This document shows, one piece after another, positions 27,401 through 39,900 of a stretch of DNA of 64,000 nucleotides. Under the pieces are notes generated by a model, which was not told the origin of the DNA, ran no database searches, and saw nothing but the letters and a program-made list of their open reading frames with translations. The DNA comes from Trichoplax adhaerens (lineage: Eukaryota; Placozoa; Uniplacotomia; Trichoplacea; Trichoplacidae). Every line of letters starts with the position of its first letter. Position 1 is the stretch's first letter. The position numbers and the translations under genes were made by a program. The stretch lies in the NCBI RefSeq assembly GCF_000150275.1, contig NW_002060956.1:649379-713378 (forward strand), written 5' to 3'.

Positions 27401-30400
27401 TCCCTTTGAAATCTTAGTTCTAATAGTCATTGTGTTATCTCACCTTTCACTATCATCAACCACATTAGCAGGGCTGCAGTGAAAGTGTACGTCCTACATT
27501 AAAATAACTTATATGTCTTTATTTGATAAATTCAAATTCAAATTGTCTTCATGAGTCGACTGACTTAGTCTCTTTAGCTTATTTAAAATTTTTAACTTAT
27601 AATTATTAATTTGTAATATCCATTCATCTATAATATAGACAAACGTAGACAACCTAGTATGCATATTAAAACTGATGTAATTAATTTTGAACACTAAAAG
27701 AATGTAGTTTTAGGGGATAAAGTCATTAATCATGATCATTTATTATTCATTGAATCCATTAAAATTATCTGAAGATCGTCTGTATTTAATGTAATTGAAC
27801 TGTGATCTTTTATTTCGATCACTATTGTCTCCAACAGTGACTCTCAATGTAAACATTGCGACTTTGGATACCATGCCATATTTAATCGTAAGTAAAAGAG
27901 ATGATTTCACGTAGAAAAATAAATAGTTAACAAAAGAAAGGTAAAGAATGGACTATGTAATAAATTTGATGAGACAACTAGACATTAGAATATTTAAAAT
28001 TTAAACTGTAAAATTTTTATTCTGTAATTAGAATAAAATAAAACAACTATTACCTATAGCTAACCAAATCAATTTTATCGACAAATTGGACTATTTCTTG
28101 CTAAACAATACCACAAACCTCTTACTAAACAATATCACAAACCCTTTAGTAAATTTGGTTACTATATTCTTGAGATATTGTTGTCTTCTCTACATTAGTA
28201 TTATCAACTGAGGACGCTTTTGCTTCAATTTCGTTTCGTATCCGTAAGATCTTATCGCGTAAAATATTTTACGTCTATAATTTGTAAAAATTTTAGGCCT
28301 GAGGTATTTCAATTTTATTTTTAGATTAACGGTCGTGTAGCAGGATGGAACGATAATTAAAGTAAATAAATAAGATCATACTTGCTATTTTTGTTTTTGC
28401 TCTACTTTCCTTGTAATGCATTATTTGGTAAGGCTAAATAAAGAGAGCAGCACTTATAAAAGATACGAAATAACAAGACTATTAATTATCGTACCATCAT
28501 AAAACAGCAATAATGCATTAGACCATATATTATGTAATACGTAAGAGATAAAATAGTTAAAAAATTTAGTAACCAAATTTTAGAATACTGTACCGTATCA
28601 AAATCAATAGATCTAGAAGTAGCTGAAAAAGTAAAAGATCTCATCATTTCTCATTTTGAAAACTAAGACTTTTAGTCTTAGATAACATAAAAAAAAGTTT
28701 GAATTACGTTAGTGGTTAACACTGTTAAATTTTATTTATTCCTATCCAAAATCGATTCAAATTGGTCCATAAAAGAAGTATCACTATTATTAGTAGTAGT
28801 ATTTGTAAAAGTAAAGAAACAGAAAAATCCGGTAGACGCACACATGATATAGTACTATGAACGGAAGAGAAAATATTCTTTTAAAAAACTAAATAAAGAA
28901 TCGATATTTGATATTTTCAAAAGATGCGCCGTCATCAATTCAATCTATAGAGTATCGATGTAAGAGATCAATATCAAGTTTATTTGCAATATCCATAAGC
29001 GCGATTTATAAGTCAATACTAAACAGAATACTCAATATTTACGTTGAAATATCAATTTTGTTAACCACATAAACGATTGCCTGGATAGTTAAACAGAGCA
29101 TATATTTCAGTTGCAGTCAGTTTTAAACAAAATTCAGAATCATTCAATTACATGACAACATATGTCTATATAATTTTATCCGTTATTATTGACTTAAAAC
29201 TCATTTATTTTTTTAATAATCCCTCCCATATTTTCTATCTCTCCACCCACTCTACAATTTCAATTACCATTGTTGAATAAAGAGAATAAGTTTCTTTTTC
29301 TACTTTACAGAAATTGATAAAGCTAGTCAAGAGAGAAAGACAGACAGAATCGTAAAAAATCAAAAAATGAAAACATATGCTACCTTTCACGTCGAGAAAT
29401 ATCTCTTGTTTGGAAATTACTTAATCAATTTATCATAAATGAATGATTTAAAGTAGAAAATTTATGACTTCACATACTATAGTCCATGACTTAAAATTAG
29501 AATTGGTTAGGATTTAAAATGATAATCAATTGAAATTTTTTATTGGCTATATGAATTATTATTGACAGTATTACCTCAGGCTTGAGAATTAGGTATTGGA
29601 AATATCCTATCATAATAGAGGGAAAATATGGAAATCTTCTTCCGCAATGTCAATATATGTTATGTTATATTATAAATACGTCGACTAATTAAATATCGTA
29701 GATTGAGTCATGGTTGCGTATTTTTGGTTATGTGATATGAAATTGATCGCGGTCTAAGAATAACAGTTATTACAAGTTAGACTGTATATCAACGAATAAA
29801 GAAGTATATATAAATTTGTTCTCATATACAAATAATGATAATATGATTGCAAGTAGGTAAACAAGAAAAAAAGAGAAATATCGTAAGTGGGTGCTACTAC
29901 CTGATTTCTTGGATGAATCTTTTATTTCCATTTATAATGATAAATCGCCACTGATGTCACTTAGGTTATCGTCGCAACAAAGTAGATATATTTATAATTA
30001 TTCATATTTCGTAGACTTCACCCAAAAAATTTAATATATCATCGATGGATATTAGAATGCTGTCATAATAATATAAACAAATACTATAAAGAAAGTTATC
30101 TATAATGAAGCCATTACCTGTGATTACTCCTTAACAACGAACGTTAAATCTATATATAGCTAATCAGTCAATTAACTGCTATCCAATATGTATCTGCATG
30201 CATATGCGTATGCATTATCTTAGTGATATATTAACTTTTCGATAGTAAGCTACAATTGCCAAACGTTATAATGAAACAATTGCAAGATATCAATGCATAA
30301 TAACAGCAATGATTAATTGATTTCCATTTCTCCACCTCCAATTAAATCAGAAAACATTTCAACCATAAGATAATACATCTATATATGATTGGATTTTTTT

Positions 30401-30686
30401 TTCATTTCCTTCCTTGCTTGACTTACAGCGTTATTCAATTGATTTGAATGCAACTATTATCCTTATTTGATCTATTGATATTTAACTTCAATTGGATTCA
30501 ATTGCACATGTTATTATTGCAATCTATTGATTGCTTGTCAATGTGTCGAAGGTTGATATTGAGATAGGAAATCAATCACGACAATATTGTCAATAGTATA
30601 ATTGTTTTAATGTTTAATTAAAAAAAGCAACACGTTATAATTAGCCGATCACATCAGACGGTTAAAATACAATGCCCGTCCAACTG

Positions 30687-30694
30687 TATATAAG
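30687..30694 (+). promoter_or_regulatory. TATA box of the YF-peptide precursor gene
   Basis: TATATAAG lies about 30 bp upstream of the probable transcription start near 30718. It precedes a noncoding exon with a good donor. The SIFGamide gene has the same arrangement. Confidence 0.6.
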
Positions 30695-30717
30695 CTTGGC
30701 CAATTGACTTTCGTTAG

Positions 30718-30784
30718 TCATATTTAACTCGACGATTTCTCTTGTTGAAACTGATTTAAAAAAAATTGGGCAATCTTTCATCAG
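30718..30784 (+). other. Putative noncoding exon 1 of the YF-peptide gene
   Basis: About 67 nt between the inferred start and the donor CAG|GTAAGC at 30784/30785. The matching acceptor is at 32920-32921, five bases before the start codon, giving a 5' UTR intron of about 2.1 kb. The exon start is inferred from TATA spacing only. Confidence 0.55.
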
Positions 30785-32926
30785 GTAAGCTAATTTTCAT
30801 TTTATCTTTCTCAAAGATTGATACTATATTCTTCTCGTTAAATATACGAGTGGAAAAATGACACCATAAAATTGCCATTCCAATCATTAATACGATTTAA
30901 TTACGTTTTTCGATAGTATCATTTGATTTATTAGGATAGCAGTTAATTTAGAATGACTTTCTTTTCACTTTATTCTCATCGCTTCTATAAGTTATAATAA
31001 AGGTATTTTTAAGTGATAGAGCAAGTTCATCTTCATGTAAGCAATTTGTGAAAAGTGATAAAGATTTAGATCTACGTTTACTATAGTTAAATATTCTTGT
31101 TGTTATTGCTTCCATAGCTTGGATCAAGTACGAAGAAAGTAATTACATGATATGTCCTCAAACATTTGTTTTCAAGTTAATCGTAGATAACTGACACATT
31201 CCGATAGGTCTTATCCTGATAGTAATGGATAAATCATACATATAAGATGAATTAGAGTCAAATGGAGTCAATATCAATATGAAATTTAACTATTTCCCTA
31301 CTAATTGAGACATTGTTAACTGATAGATTCATTCATGACAGGAAATTAACACGTTTACTTACTTAGACTACTTAAAGTGAAAAAATAGTGTTGCCACTAG
31401 CATTAATATTAAAGATAGTTTTATGGCAAGCGCGATTTAATATTAATATTTAATAGCATTTTCTGAAGGTATGCTAACTCCTCTTACCCTTTCAATACCT
31501 ACATCATATTTACCAATAAGTTCATAATTTTTATCATGTGGGATGGTTAAGACAACAACTATCATTTCATTCAATCTTTCTTAACTTGATTATGAATATG
31601 TTTATAGCCATCGTTTATTAAATCTATTAAAATGAAGCTAGCTATTGACAACAGCAAGATATATACAATTTATTTTTTTATTCATAGAAAAATTATTAAA
31701 TCCTGTAGCCATGTTTCTTGTATCTACTGATATAAATATTCAATACTTTATGGCATTTTCTGTTTAGCCAGTATGCTTTCTTTAATAAAAATGAATACAT
31801 ATAGAAATTTATTTAGATACATTATGTATTTGCAATCAGAATCATTGTTAACTTTGCCTTACTTGAATATCATTGAAGATAATACCTACTTTATGTAAAT
31901 TCAAGTAGACAACTATGGCATTCTCTAGACTTTATTTTATATAACATTGTATTTATATCCAGACGGCAGCTTATTTTGATTAGAAATTCATTAAAAAAAA
32001 TATAATTGTTGAAGTTGTGAATCAATCCCCTAATTAGACTCAGCAAAGTGTTATGTCTATTCATGCATGGGTGCATTACTTAACTATTCATAGCACTGAA
32101 ACATAGGAAAAATGTTTCCTATACCTCATCATTATTTCAGAAAGTACAGAAAATATGAAAATTTTCCTAATTTATGTTGCAGTGTAGTGACTTCTTCCTT
32201 ATCTAGTCGATGATTGCTTTTAATTATGGCTTGATCTTCTCATTAGCTATTGATTAAATTATAATTTACTATATTTAATACTATTTTCAGGCTGAAATCT
32301 GATAGGCTTTCTTTAGTATTACCATTTTTAATTTAATCATAGGTTATATCCTTCCTTTTCTGTCATCACTCTGATTTATTTGAAATTCAATGGATCAAAT
32401 AAAATCTATGTAATATTTTCTATTCCTATTAGCTATAACGTGCATAGACAATGTCATTAACGTTAGCAATAATCTTGATTTAATAAAAAGGAAACAAAGG
32501 ATACCTTGATATAAAACGTTGCAGTTACTGTTCGATCAATACTTACTGTTGCATAATGGTATTGATTTTTGATTAAATTAACCTTTCTTTTCCTATGAAA
32601 CTAAATATATAAGAATTTACAGTATTAAACACCTACGATTTCTTCTAGGAATACATATATAAAGACATAATAATTCAATATTTTGCGTCTATCATTTCAT
32701 CCTTTGATTGCTACTTCATCGATGTAGGCATTTATTTTTTTTTGTAATACCCTACAGCTAAAATACTTTGTTTCATGTACACCTGTTTTCTTCAAATAAA
32801 AACTGATGTTCCTAAATTAATTTAGTTAACGGCAAGTTATTGCCTTAAAAATTATTGTTGATTTCCAATCACATATATCTATCCTTCTTCTAATCCTTAC
32901 TATTTTAACTTTATTATGTAGATATC

Positions 32927-33844
32927 ATGGTAAAATTACTGATTCTTGTTGCTTTGGTAGCTATTCTTGCTACGACTATTGAAGGTAAAGTAAAATAAGG
33001 ATTACCTGGACTGATATACTGACCTCAATATAACAGTTTTAATTTAGGAATTCAGAACATTATTCTCATATAAAATTTTTTTATCAACTACATAGTCTCT
33101 ACTTTCTTCTTATATACAATTACCCTTTAATAAATCACTATTTTGGTGTCGACTTTTTAAGTTTACTCATTTAATCAGACACAGGATACTGTACTGTCGA
33201 ATCTAATAATGATTATTACCATCATCGGAAAGCTATTACTAGATTAATTTTTTGTCCATACCTTAATATTACCAGTGTGCTCAGCTTTTACCCACTAGTA
33301 ATAGCATATACGTAGCGTCTAAGAAAACGAAGAAAGCGAAATATATCTCATTTTTTTGTGACATTAAAATGTATCCAAACTATCTCTCATAATAAACAAA
33401 ATTGATAGATTGAGTTCAATCATTTTCTACAATGATAACAGGTAAAGCTATTAAACAATCTCAGCCTATGGATTTGGGTCTTATCTACTCTGGTTTTCAA
33501 GGACCTCCAGGCAAACGCCAAATGGATTGGAATTATTTCAAAAGAAGTCCATTACGCTATTTCAGAAGATTGGATGGTGACTACATATTGGTAAGGCAAG
33601 ACGATCTTTTGGATAGCTATTTCAAGAAATCAGCTGATAGGACACAGCCGGCACTCGATGAAACTTTCTCACCATAAATGGTTAGTATACTACTACAGCG
33701 TGATACCTTTAAAATGCAAGTTGTTATTTATCCGAGATATTATTCACTATCGATGCTAACTGAATCATTTTTTTATCTATTTCAATGGGTTATTAGCCTT
33801 ACGATGACGAGGAAGAAAAGAAGGGATATTATAATACACATTGA
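32927..33844 (+). CDS. Secreted neuropeptide-like precursor (YF-peptides)
   Basis: Exon 32927-32984 encodes a signal peptide (residues 1-20, MVKLL...TTIEG) and splices at phase 1 to 33442. The mature region carries dibasic sites typical of prohormones. Gly-Lys-Arg at 43-45 predicts an amidated peptide ending QGPP-amide, probably starting with Gln. QMDWNYF is followed by KR (53-54) and SPLRYF by RR (61-62), giving two peptides ending in Tyr-Phe without amidation Gly. A GTAAGG donor at 33591 joins in frame to 33797-33844 (PYDDEEEKKGYYNTH, stop), for 84 residues. If that intron is retained, the frame runs to a stop at 33677 and gives 97 residues with a third YF-KK site (DSYFKK). The acceptor at 33795-33796 follows a strong pyrimidine tract. 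I cannot name this precursor; its role as a signalling peptide source is inferred from processing sites. Confidence 0.75.
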
Positions 33845-34801
33845 ATAGTGATTTGAAAGTAATCTTCCAAAAAGTTATAAATGACTTGCTTCACGAATCA
33901 AATCGCCTATACCGACTTATGGAATATATATTTAAAATTCGTATAAATTATTGCTAGATCATGACGTTAATGATATGATTCTGTTATTGTATGTAGAGTT
34001 AGTATATTCATAATAATGTTCGTGTAATAGGTAGGAAAAATTAGTTAGAAAATCTGAAAATTATACAATCGAATACCACTCCAGCTGTAACAGAGAACTT
34101 GGCCATTTTAAGTTAGTTACAGTAAACAGATTATGTAGACATTTTTCATAGTAATGAAAATAATATATGGCAATGATGATATAATTACCAAATTCCCTAT
34201 TGAAATTTTCTTTCTCGCTCTCTTCCTCTCTATGATTCTATCTACACTTACATGCTCCCCATTTCACAACAATGATAATGTATGATGTTCAGTATACTCT
34301 AGTACAGTATAATATCTGAACTCTAACATTTTTAAACAGCTTCTATCAATGGCTATCGCTTACCATTAAAATGATGAAATAGAATAAAATCGCAATAAAA
34401 TAATAAATACTTAATATCCACGGAAAATCTCGGCTTGTTGAATTGTTTCTTATTCTGAAAAAATTGAATATGTAACATTTAAATTGTTGGTAGCATCTTT
34501 TAGTTTATAGAAAATAGAAAACTTTAATTAATTTGATAGTGAGTGTAATAAATGGCTATAATTAATTATTTATTACAACTATACTGATACTGAAGATGAG
34601 ACAGATTAAGTGGTTGAAAGTTGACATCATAAAATGCAAAAATGTCATTAAATTTATTTGTATTAACACTTCTGATACTGTTATCTACTAGTTCCTTCCT
34701 AATTGATATACACATGCATGCATATATCAATAAAGTTATAATTCATTCCGTGCAGGTCATGAAAATAGAATTAAAATGAAGAATAAGTTCTTAATTCGTA
34801 G

Positions 34802-34888
34802 GCTACTATGGAAAATTATTATGACTATAATGACGGTATAAAGCTAGGAAGATTGCCACAGTTAAGCGCCAAAATGACAAAATTGTAA
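34802..34888 (+). CDS. Possible alternative terminal exon of the YF-peptide gene
   Basis: An acceptor (TTCGTAG) is followed by a 28-codon frame ending in TAA. It is phase-compatible with the donor at 33591. It encodes an acidic Tyr-rich stretch (MENYYDYNDGIKLGR) with a Gly-Arg amidation/cleavage site, then LPQLSAKMTKL. It lies beyond candidate polyadenylation signals near 34.39 kb, so it may be a chance frame. Confidence 0.25.
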   Translation, partial: ATMENYYDYNDGIKLGRLPQLSAKMTKL

Positions 34889-35776
34889 TCGTGTACTATA
34901 GTCTTTGCTTATTTCATGTGATAAATATCATAGCAATTTAATATACAGAATACCTAATGCGACATAAGATTTAGACTTAGTTTGATCTTTGGTAATAGCG
35001 ATATCGCAACTATAAAATATGAGAAAGTTGAAAATAAAGAATTTTTGTAACTTGCATCGGAATTGTGATTTAATACCATAGAAAGCACCATCAATTGCTT
35101 GATATTTCTATTTTTCGTAGAATAGTAGTGTTGAAATTAGCAAAAGCTTTCTCTGAAATACCGGCATGCTGATGGAATTTGTAAGCTACCTCAAGTGAAT
35201 ACTCGCATATCCAATTTATCACTGTCGCCGATATCATCGACATATTATAGTCCTTCCTTTTGATAATAATTTACCGTGATAGTTGCCTAAATTTTTCCAT
35301 AGAGATAACTTACTAAATTTTTGAGATTTTGCTTGTAAGCTAAGAGCATTTTAAATTCTTAATGTTATGAATAACCTTTAAATAGTGGGGAAATTTCAAA
35401 TGTTGAAGGTAAATTAGAAATAACACTATCAAAGAAAGGACCTTGTGCCAAAAACATTTGAGGTGTTTGATTAAAAATCCATAAAATTTCTAAGCTGCTG
35501 TTGTATCTCGAATCTTAAAGGTAAATTAAATTAACATGGGATGAATTTAGTCCGGCTTTTGCGTGTACGAGTATCGTGCACTTTCAGAGGGAAAGAAAGT
35601 GATCTTGCCATGCCAGTACCGCTATCCGTAGGATTAAAGAATTTCGGTTAATAATGTTAATACGGTGCTATTTTTAACAGGTAATAGCGTATGAAGAAAG
35701 TAGATTTAATCTTTGTTCTAATCCATTTATGGATTGCAGTATTATGACAATCGTATAGCTCAAGGTCTTAGCGTAG

Positions 35777-35965
35777 TTAGTCATATCGTATTAAGAATGC
35801 TTTCCTAAGCCACTCATTTGGAGGATAGTTACCATTTATATCAGCAGTAAAGTTTTGGTAATTGACGACTCGAATATTTTCCATTTGAAACAAAGTTATT
35901 GTAGCTATAAGTGGAAGCTCTAATAACATTGAGAACACGATAATTAGTAAAGCTGCTATGTACAT
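35777..35965 (-). CDS. Possible small secreted protein, 62 aa
   Basis: The ATG-started frame opens with about 25 hydrophobic residues (MYIAALLIIVFSMLLELP...), resembling a signal peptide or membrane anchor. The rest is polar, with one NFT glycosylation sequon and an Arg-Lys pair near the end. No family is recognised, no promoter was found, and AT-rich DNA readily yields hydrophobic frames by chance. Confidence 0.2.
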   Translation of the reverse strand: MYIAALLIIVFSMLLELPLIATITLFQMENIRVVNYQNFTADINGNYPPNEWLRKAFLIRYD

Positions 35966-36235
35966 CCATTAGATACTCTTATAGCTATATTCTACGGCCG
36001 TATCTGATCGTCTAATGAAGCTAATTGTTTGTTATGCATAACGATTCCAATGCAATTTTAATGAAATTACCAAGGTATTATCGGCAACTGCCAGTATTAC
36101 TTTGAAAATGATGCAGTAATAGCATTTATGTCTAAAGAAAATATTGTCATAAACCACACTTGCGATAGAGATTTATAGAGAACTCTAACATAAGATAAGT
36201 TACTTATTTAAATCTACTTTCCCTATTTTTTCAAT

Positions 36236-36755
36236 CTGTATGCGAGCGATATAAAGAGCTCGATTTCTCGGTTGTGCTTCACAGACAACTGATTGATTGC
36301 TACACTTTTCTTTACATTACCACTCCTGTACACTTCTTAAGCAATTGCTACTTTATTTTACAACACACGTTTAAGTAGATTTCTACAGTGAATTCTAGTG
36401 TTAACAGGAATTCATATATTACAAGTTAAATAAATTAGTGGTTGCAGCTAGATAATCCTTAGTAGTTGTAAGACGAACCTAATCTTATGTAATAAAGTAA
36501 GACTTACAAGAAACTGTAGTTCTTGTTGTATTTTAAAGAAGACGCTTTATCACAACTTTGTATACGAGTGATACATGAGAACTCGGTTTCTCGGCTACAC
36601 CACAGAGCGTAGACACAGGCAACTGATTAGTTACTACATCTTCCTTTAAGTTACGATTCTTATACGCTTCGTAAGCAATTAATTTATTTTACTGCCGCAT
36701 ACTGTTCAGTAGATTTCCGCAGTGAACTTCAATGTTAATTGGCATGAATTCTTAT
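36236..36755. repeat. Diverged direct duplication, two copies of about 180 bp
   Basis: Copy A (about 36236-36416) and copy B (about 36556-36755) align in order through shared blocks such as TTTCTCGG, CAACTGATT, AAGCAATT, AGTAGATTTC, CAGTGAA and TGTTAA. The copies are separated by about 140 bp of unrelated sequence. There is no coding potential. Confidence 0.75.
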
Positions 36756-36841
36756 TTTTGTATTCTATTATATATGTTATATACAGTGGAAGGCTTAACT
36801 AGTTACTAGAAGCTGGACTTTGAATGAACGTTTAGAGGCTC

Positions 36842-36936
36842 TAGAAGTTCGAAAGATGTTATTTACATTCATACTTCATCATATGCTTGATTGCATTGAT
36901 GAAATATGAATGTAAATAACATCTTTTGAACTTCTA
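36842..36936. repeat. Long near-perfect inverted repeat (hairpin)
   Basis: Two 40-bp arms (36842-36881 and 36897-36936) are reverse complements except for two positions. The 15-bp spacer can extend the stem through ATGC/GCAT. A transcript would form a hairpin of about 95 nt with some 44 base pairs and a small loop. The outermost bases are TA at both ends, which could also be target sites of a mariner-type MITE. Confidence 0.9.
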
Positions 36937-39900
36937 TAGCTAATAGGCTAACAGGTGTTGAAGTAATCATCCTTCGATCTTAGATGGTTCTATTGTTAGA
37001 GCTTAGCACACTTTTCAATCTATAGTAAATTAGCTTGCAATAGTTTGTATTTCATGTTACGATTCTACTACCGTAGTAAAAATTATAAGCTCAGCAAGAT
37101 TAAGCTTAAACATCAAACATAGCATATGACCATATCTAGACTATTTAAATGTATTTATTATTCACTAATCAATAACTCAATAGGCGACACAGTACTGTGA
37201 TAAATTTACCAATGTCTCTAGAGTAAGCTTAAATGTAGATCATTTAATCGGGTAGTGCCAATGCCAATGCGAGATAGTGCACTAGAATCTAACTTTGAGA
37301 ATTAATTTACTTTGGATGTAATAGGAAATTAGCTTTGATAGTACCTTATTGCGACAGTGTTATGTACTGCATTAGAGTAGAAATATCTATGTTAGGATAA
37401 TTCTGTTAGCCTATCCTTATTTAGTTAACTTCTAATTTGGATATACTGTGTTTTAATATAGCACTGACTTTTTATGACAGCGACACTTTATACACCTACT
37501 GAAATTAATAGTTATAATAGGGAATGCAAATCATCTACTTACAGTTAGAATCATTGTGATTGTAATTTACTTATGGTAGATCGTAAATTATCATGGAAAT
37601 GTTCCGTGATAGGACATATCGTAATCTGACTATTCTGTATTAGTCATTACATGTCTATGTTCGTAAATACTGTTGTCTGCATTAAGGTTGCAGTAGCTAA
37701 AATTAATATCTAATTCAGTAAATGATTCCAATGTTAATTGTATTAACTATGACTCATGAACTATTGAGGAATAGTATATAAATGCAGCATATCGTGAAAT
37801 AAAGTAAATTCTCAAACTTAGTGTTTAACGTAAAATACGAGACGTTTAAGTCTTTGCGTAATCTGGTAGTAGAGCAAAAGTGTTTGTGATAGTGTAGATA
37901 TCGTTCCTTGATACGTGGTTTAAGGAATTGACTTATTGATCGTATATTACGTTGTCTTGTTGCAAAGCTGTTTTGTGACACCTATACAGATCTAACTGAT
38001 AAACCCTTTTCAAATTTCCTGACATGGAATCATTAATGATTGCAACATTTCGCTGACCGGAATGCTATACTATATTGCCGGCAAGTATACCTAGGAATAA
38101 GATACTATTGGCTCCTCTATTATGAGTTGACTAATGCTTCATAGGCCTTATTACAACGTCTTTAACTCCAGGATATTGGAAGGATATGGCTAGCTAACAG
38201 TATAGTAGTACTTCAGAACGAACATGAAACTTTTAAATATAGATTTAGTGATCGTGAAATCTCTATAAATTAATAGTATCTTTGCTAAAAACTGGAAATG
38301 CTAAAAAGATAAAAAAACTACACAGGAATTCCTTACATACCTCCGTACTTTATAAACAAGCAATTTTTAAATTAATTTTTAATCGTAATTCTTTACTGAT
38401 GTACCGGAATGTGTAAAAATGCATCTGTTAAATTTAATTTCCTACTGTTCTGCAGTCCGAACGCGCTGCTAATGTGTAGGTATTTACTGTTAATTCAAAT
38501 TACGGTATCGTAAGTTCTAATATGACTGGAATAAAACCGAATTCTTATACCGGGAAATAAGTATAGTGTATATATATTGATAACCTTCAATGATGAGATA
38601 ATGTTATGTTTTTCTAAGTGATAACATGCTGTAGAAGAGGTGTATTTATGGTGTTATAAAAAATGTGGTAAAAATAACGGGACTGGAACTTTGATTTCTC
38701 GTAAACTTCATTTTATGACGGTAGTGTATTTGAGAGAGAAGCAACTATATAGAGCAAATAAATGTAGTAAAATTAAACAGTTTATTATTTCATCACATTG
38801 CATAAGTAAATCGATAAAAGATCAGAATTATCATAGAATAGCTCAAGCATATACAGTAGCTCAGCTTAAACTGTTTATCAACAGTACAGAACATGGTTCT
38901 ATAATTAATATATCACAACCTAAATATACCACATCTTAGTTCTAAGCAACCATACAAAAAAAGGGGTATTATCGACTACAGTTCATAATCGATTGCTTCT
39001 CTAAAACAAGGCCTTTTACTACCGTAAACGGATTTTCCAGACAGATAGCTGCACATGATCTTACATACAATCGTACGTTTAAAAATTAATCTATTCCTTC
39101 TTTAACTAGGATACAGGGGCCAACTAACTACCGTACTCTAAATTCGTATCACAGATAGATCAGAACACATTCTCTAAATATGAAATACAAAATTTATGCT
39201 TCAATCTTGAACTAAGTAAAGACGACGTGATACTTAAAATACTAGAACGTCTTGACGGTTTACCGGTTATACTGTTCATTCAAAGGAAACTCATGTATTG
39301 AATATCATACAGGAAATAGTATTTGTTAGTTTAGGAGTAACTCGCTAGTGATTAGATGGAGTTAATATCTGGAGTTTATTATAATGAAAGAGGCAAAATT
39401 AATAGAAGTTACGATTTATGATTCTAAATCTGCAGTTAATTATTTAAGATTTAAGGTTCAGCATTTATTGATTACATTGCTTTAAGAATTAATAGCTATT
39501 CGTGCCAAATGGTTACGATATTTTATATCTAGAATAACCAACTTAAATATAATTTCATATATAACTAATAAGTTACAAAATTAAAATCAATTTGCTATCT
39601 TAATTTATGGAAATAGACCTTATAAATTGCATATGGATGATCGATTATCGGAAAACTGTTATCGTGTGATAAAAGAAGTTAAGAGTGGTTACGTAAGGAT
39701 ATTTCATTTAAGCCGGCTCCTTAATATATCACTGCTGTACAACATGAAATGTAACAGTATTTCATACGAATTGTAGTTATAGGACATAGATTGGATAATG
39801 TTAGTTTCTACATTTTACATACGGAGAAGATACCTAACGTATACACAACTGTAAGGAGGTGGTGTACTGTTGTATACGAATATTTCGCCTTAATTACATT

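Larger units (their letters stand above)
18311..30686. other. AT-rich gene desert, left half
   Basis: Over 12 kb in which I find no conserved exon on either strand. Short open frames are AT-rich and featureless. Listed separately are the repeats at 19.02-19.17, 20.36-20.61 and 21.00-21.41 kb. A 24-bp imperfect duplication sits near 28098-28145. Unrecognised fast-evolving peptide genes or noncoding RNAs cannot be excluded. Confidence 0.5.

Noticed and set aside
38640-38939. Plus-strand frame of 99 codons in the desert
   Set aside because: No ATG at its start, no recognisable motif and no promoter or splice signals nearby.
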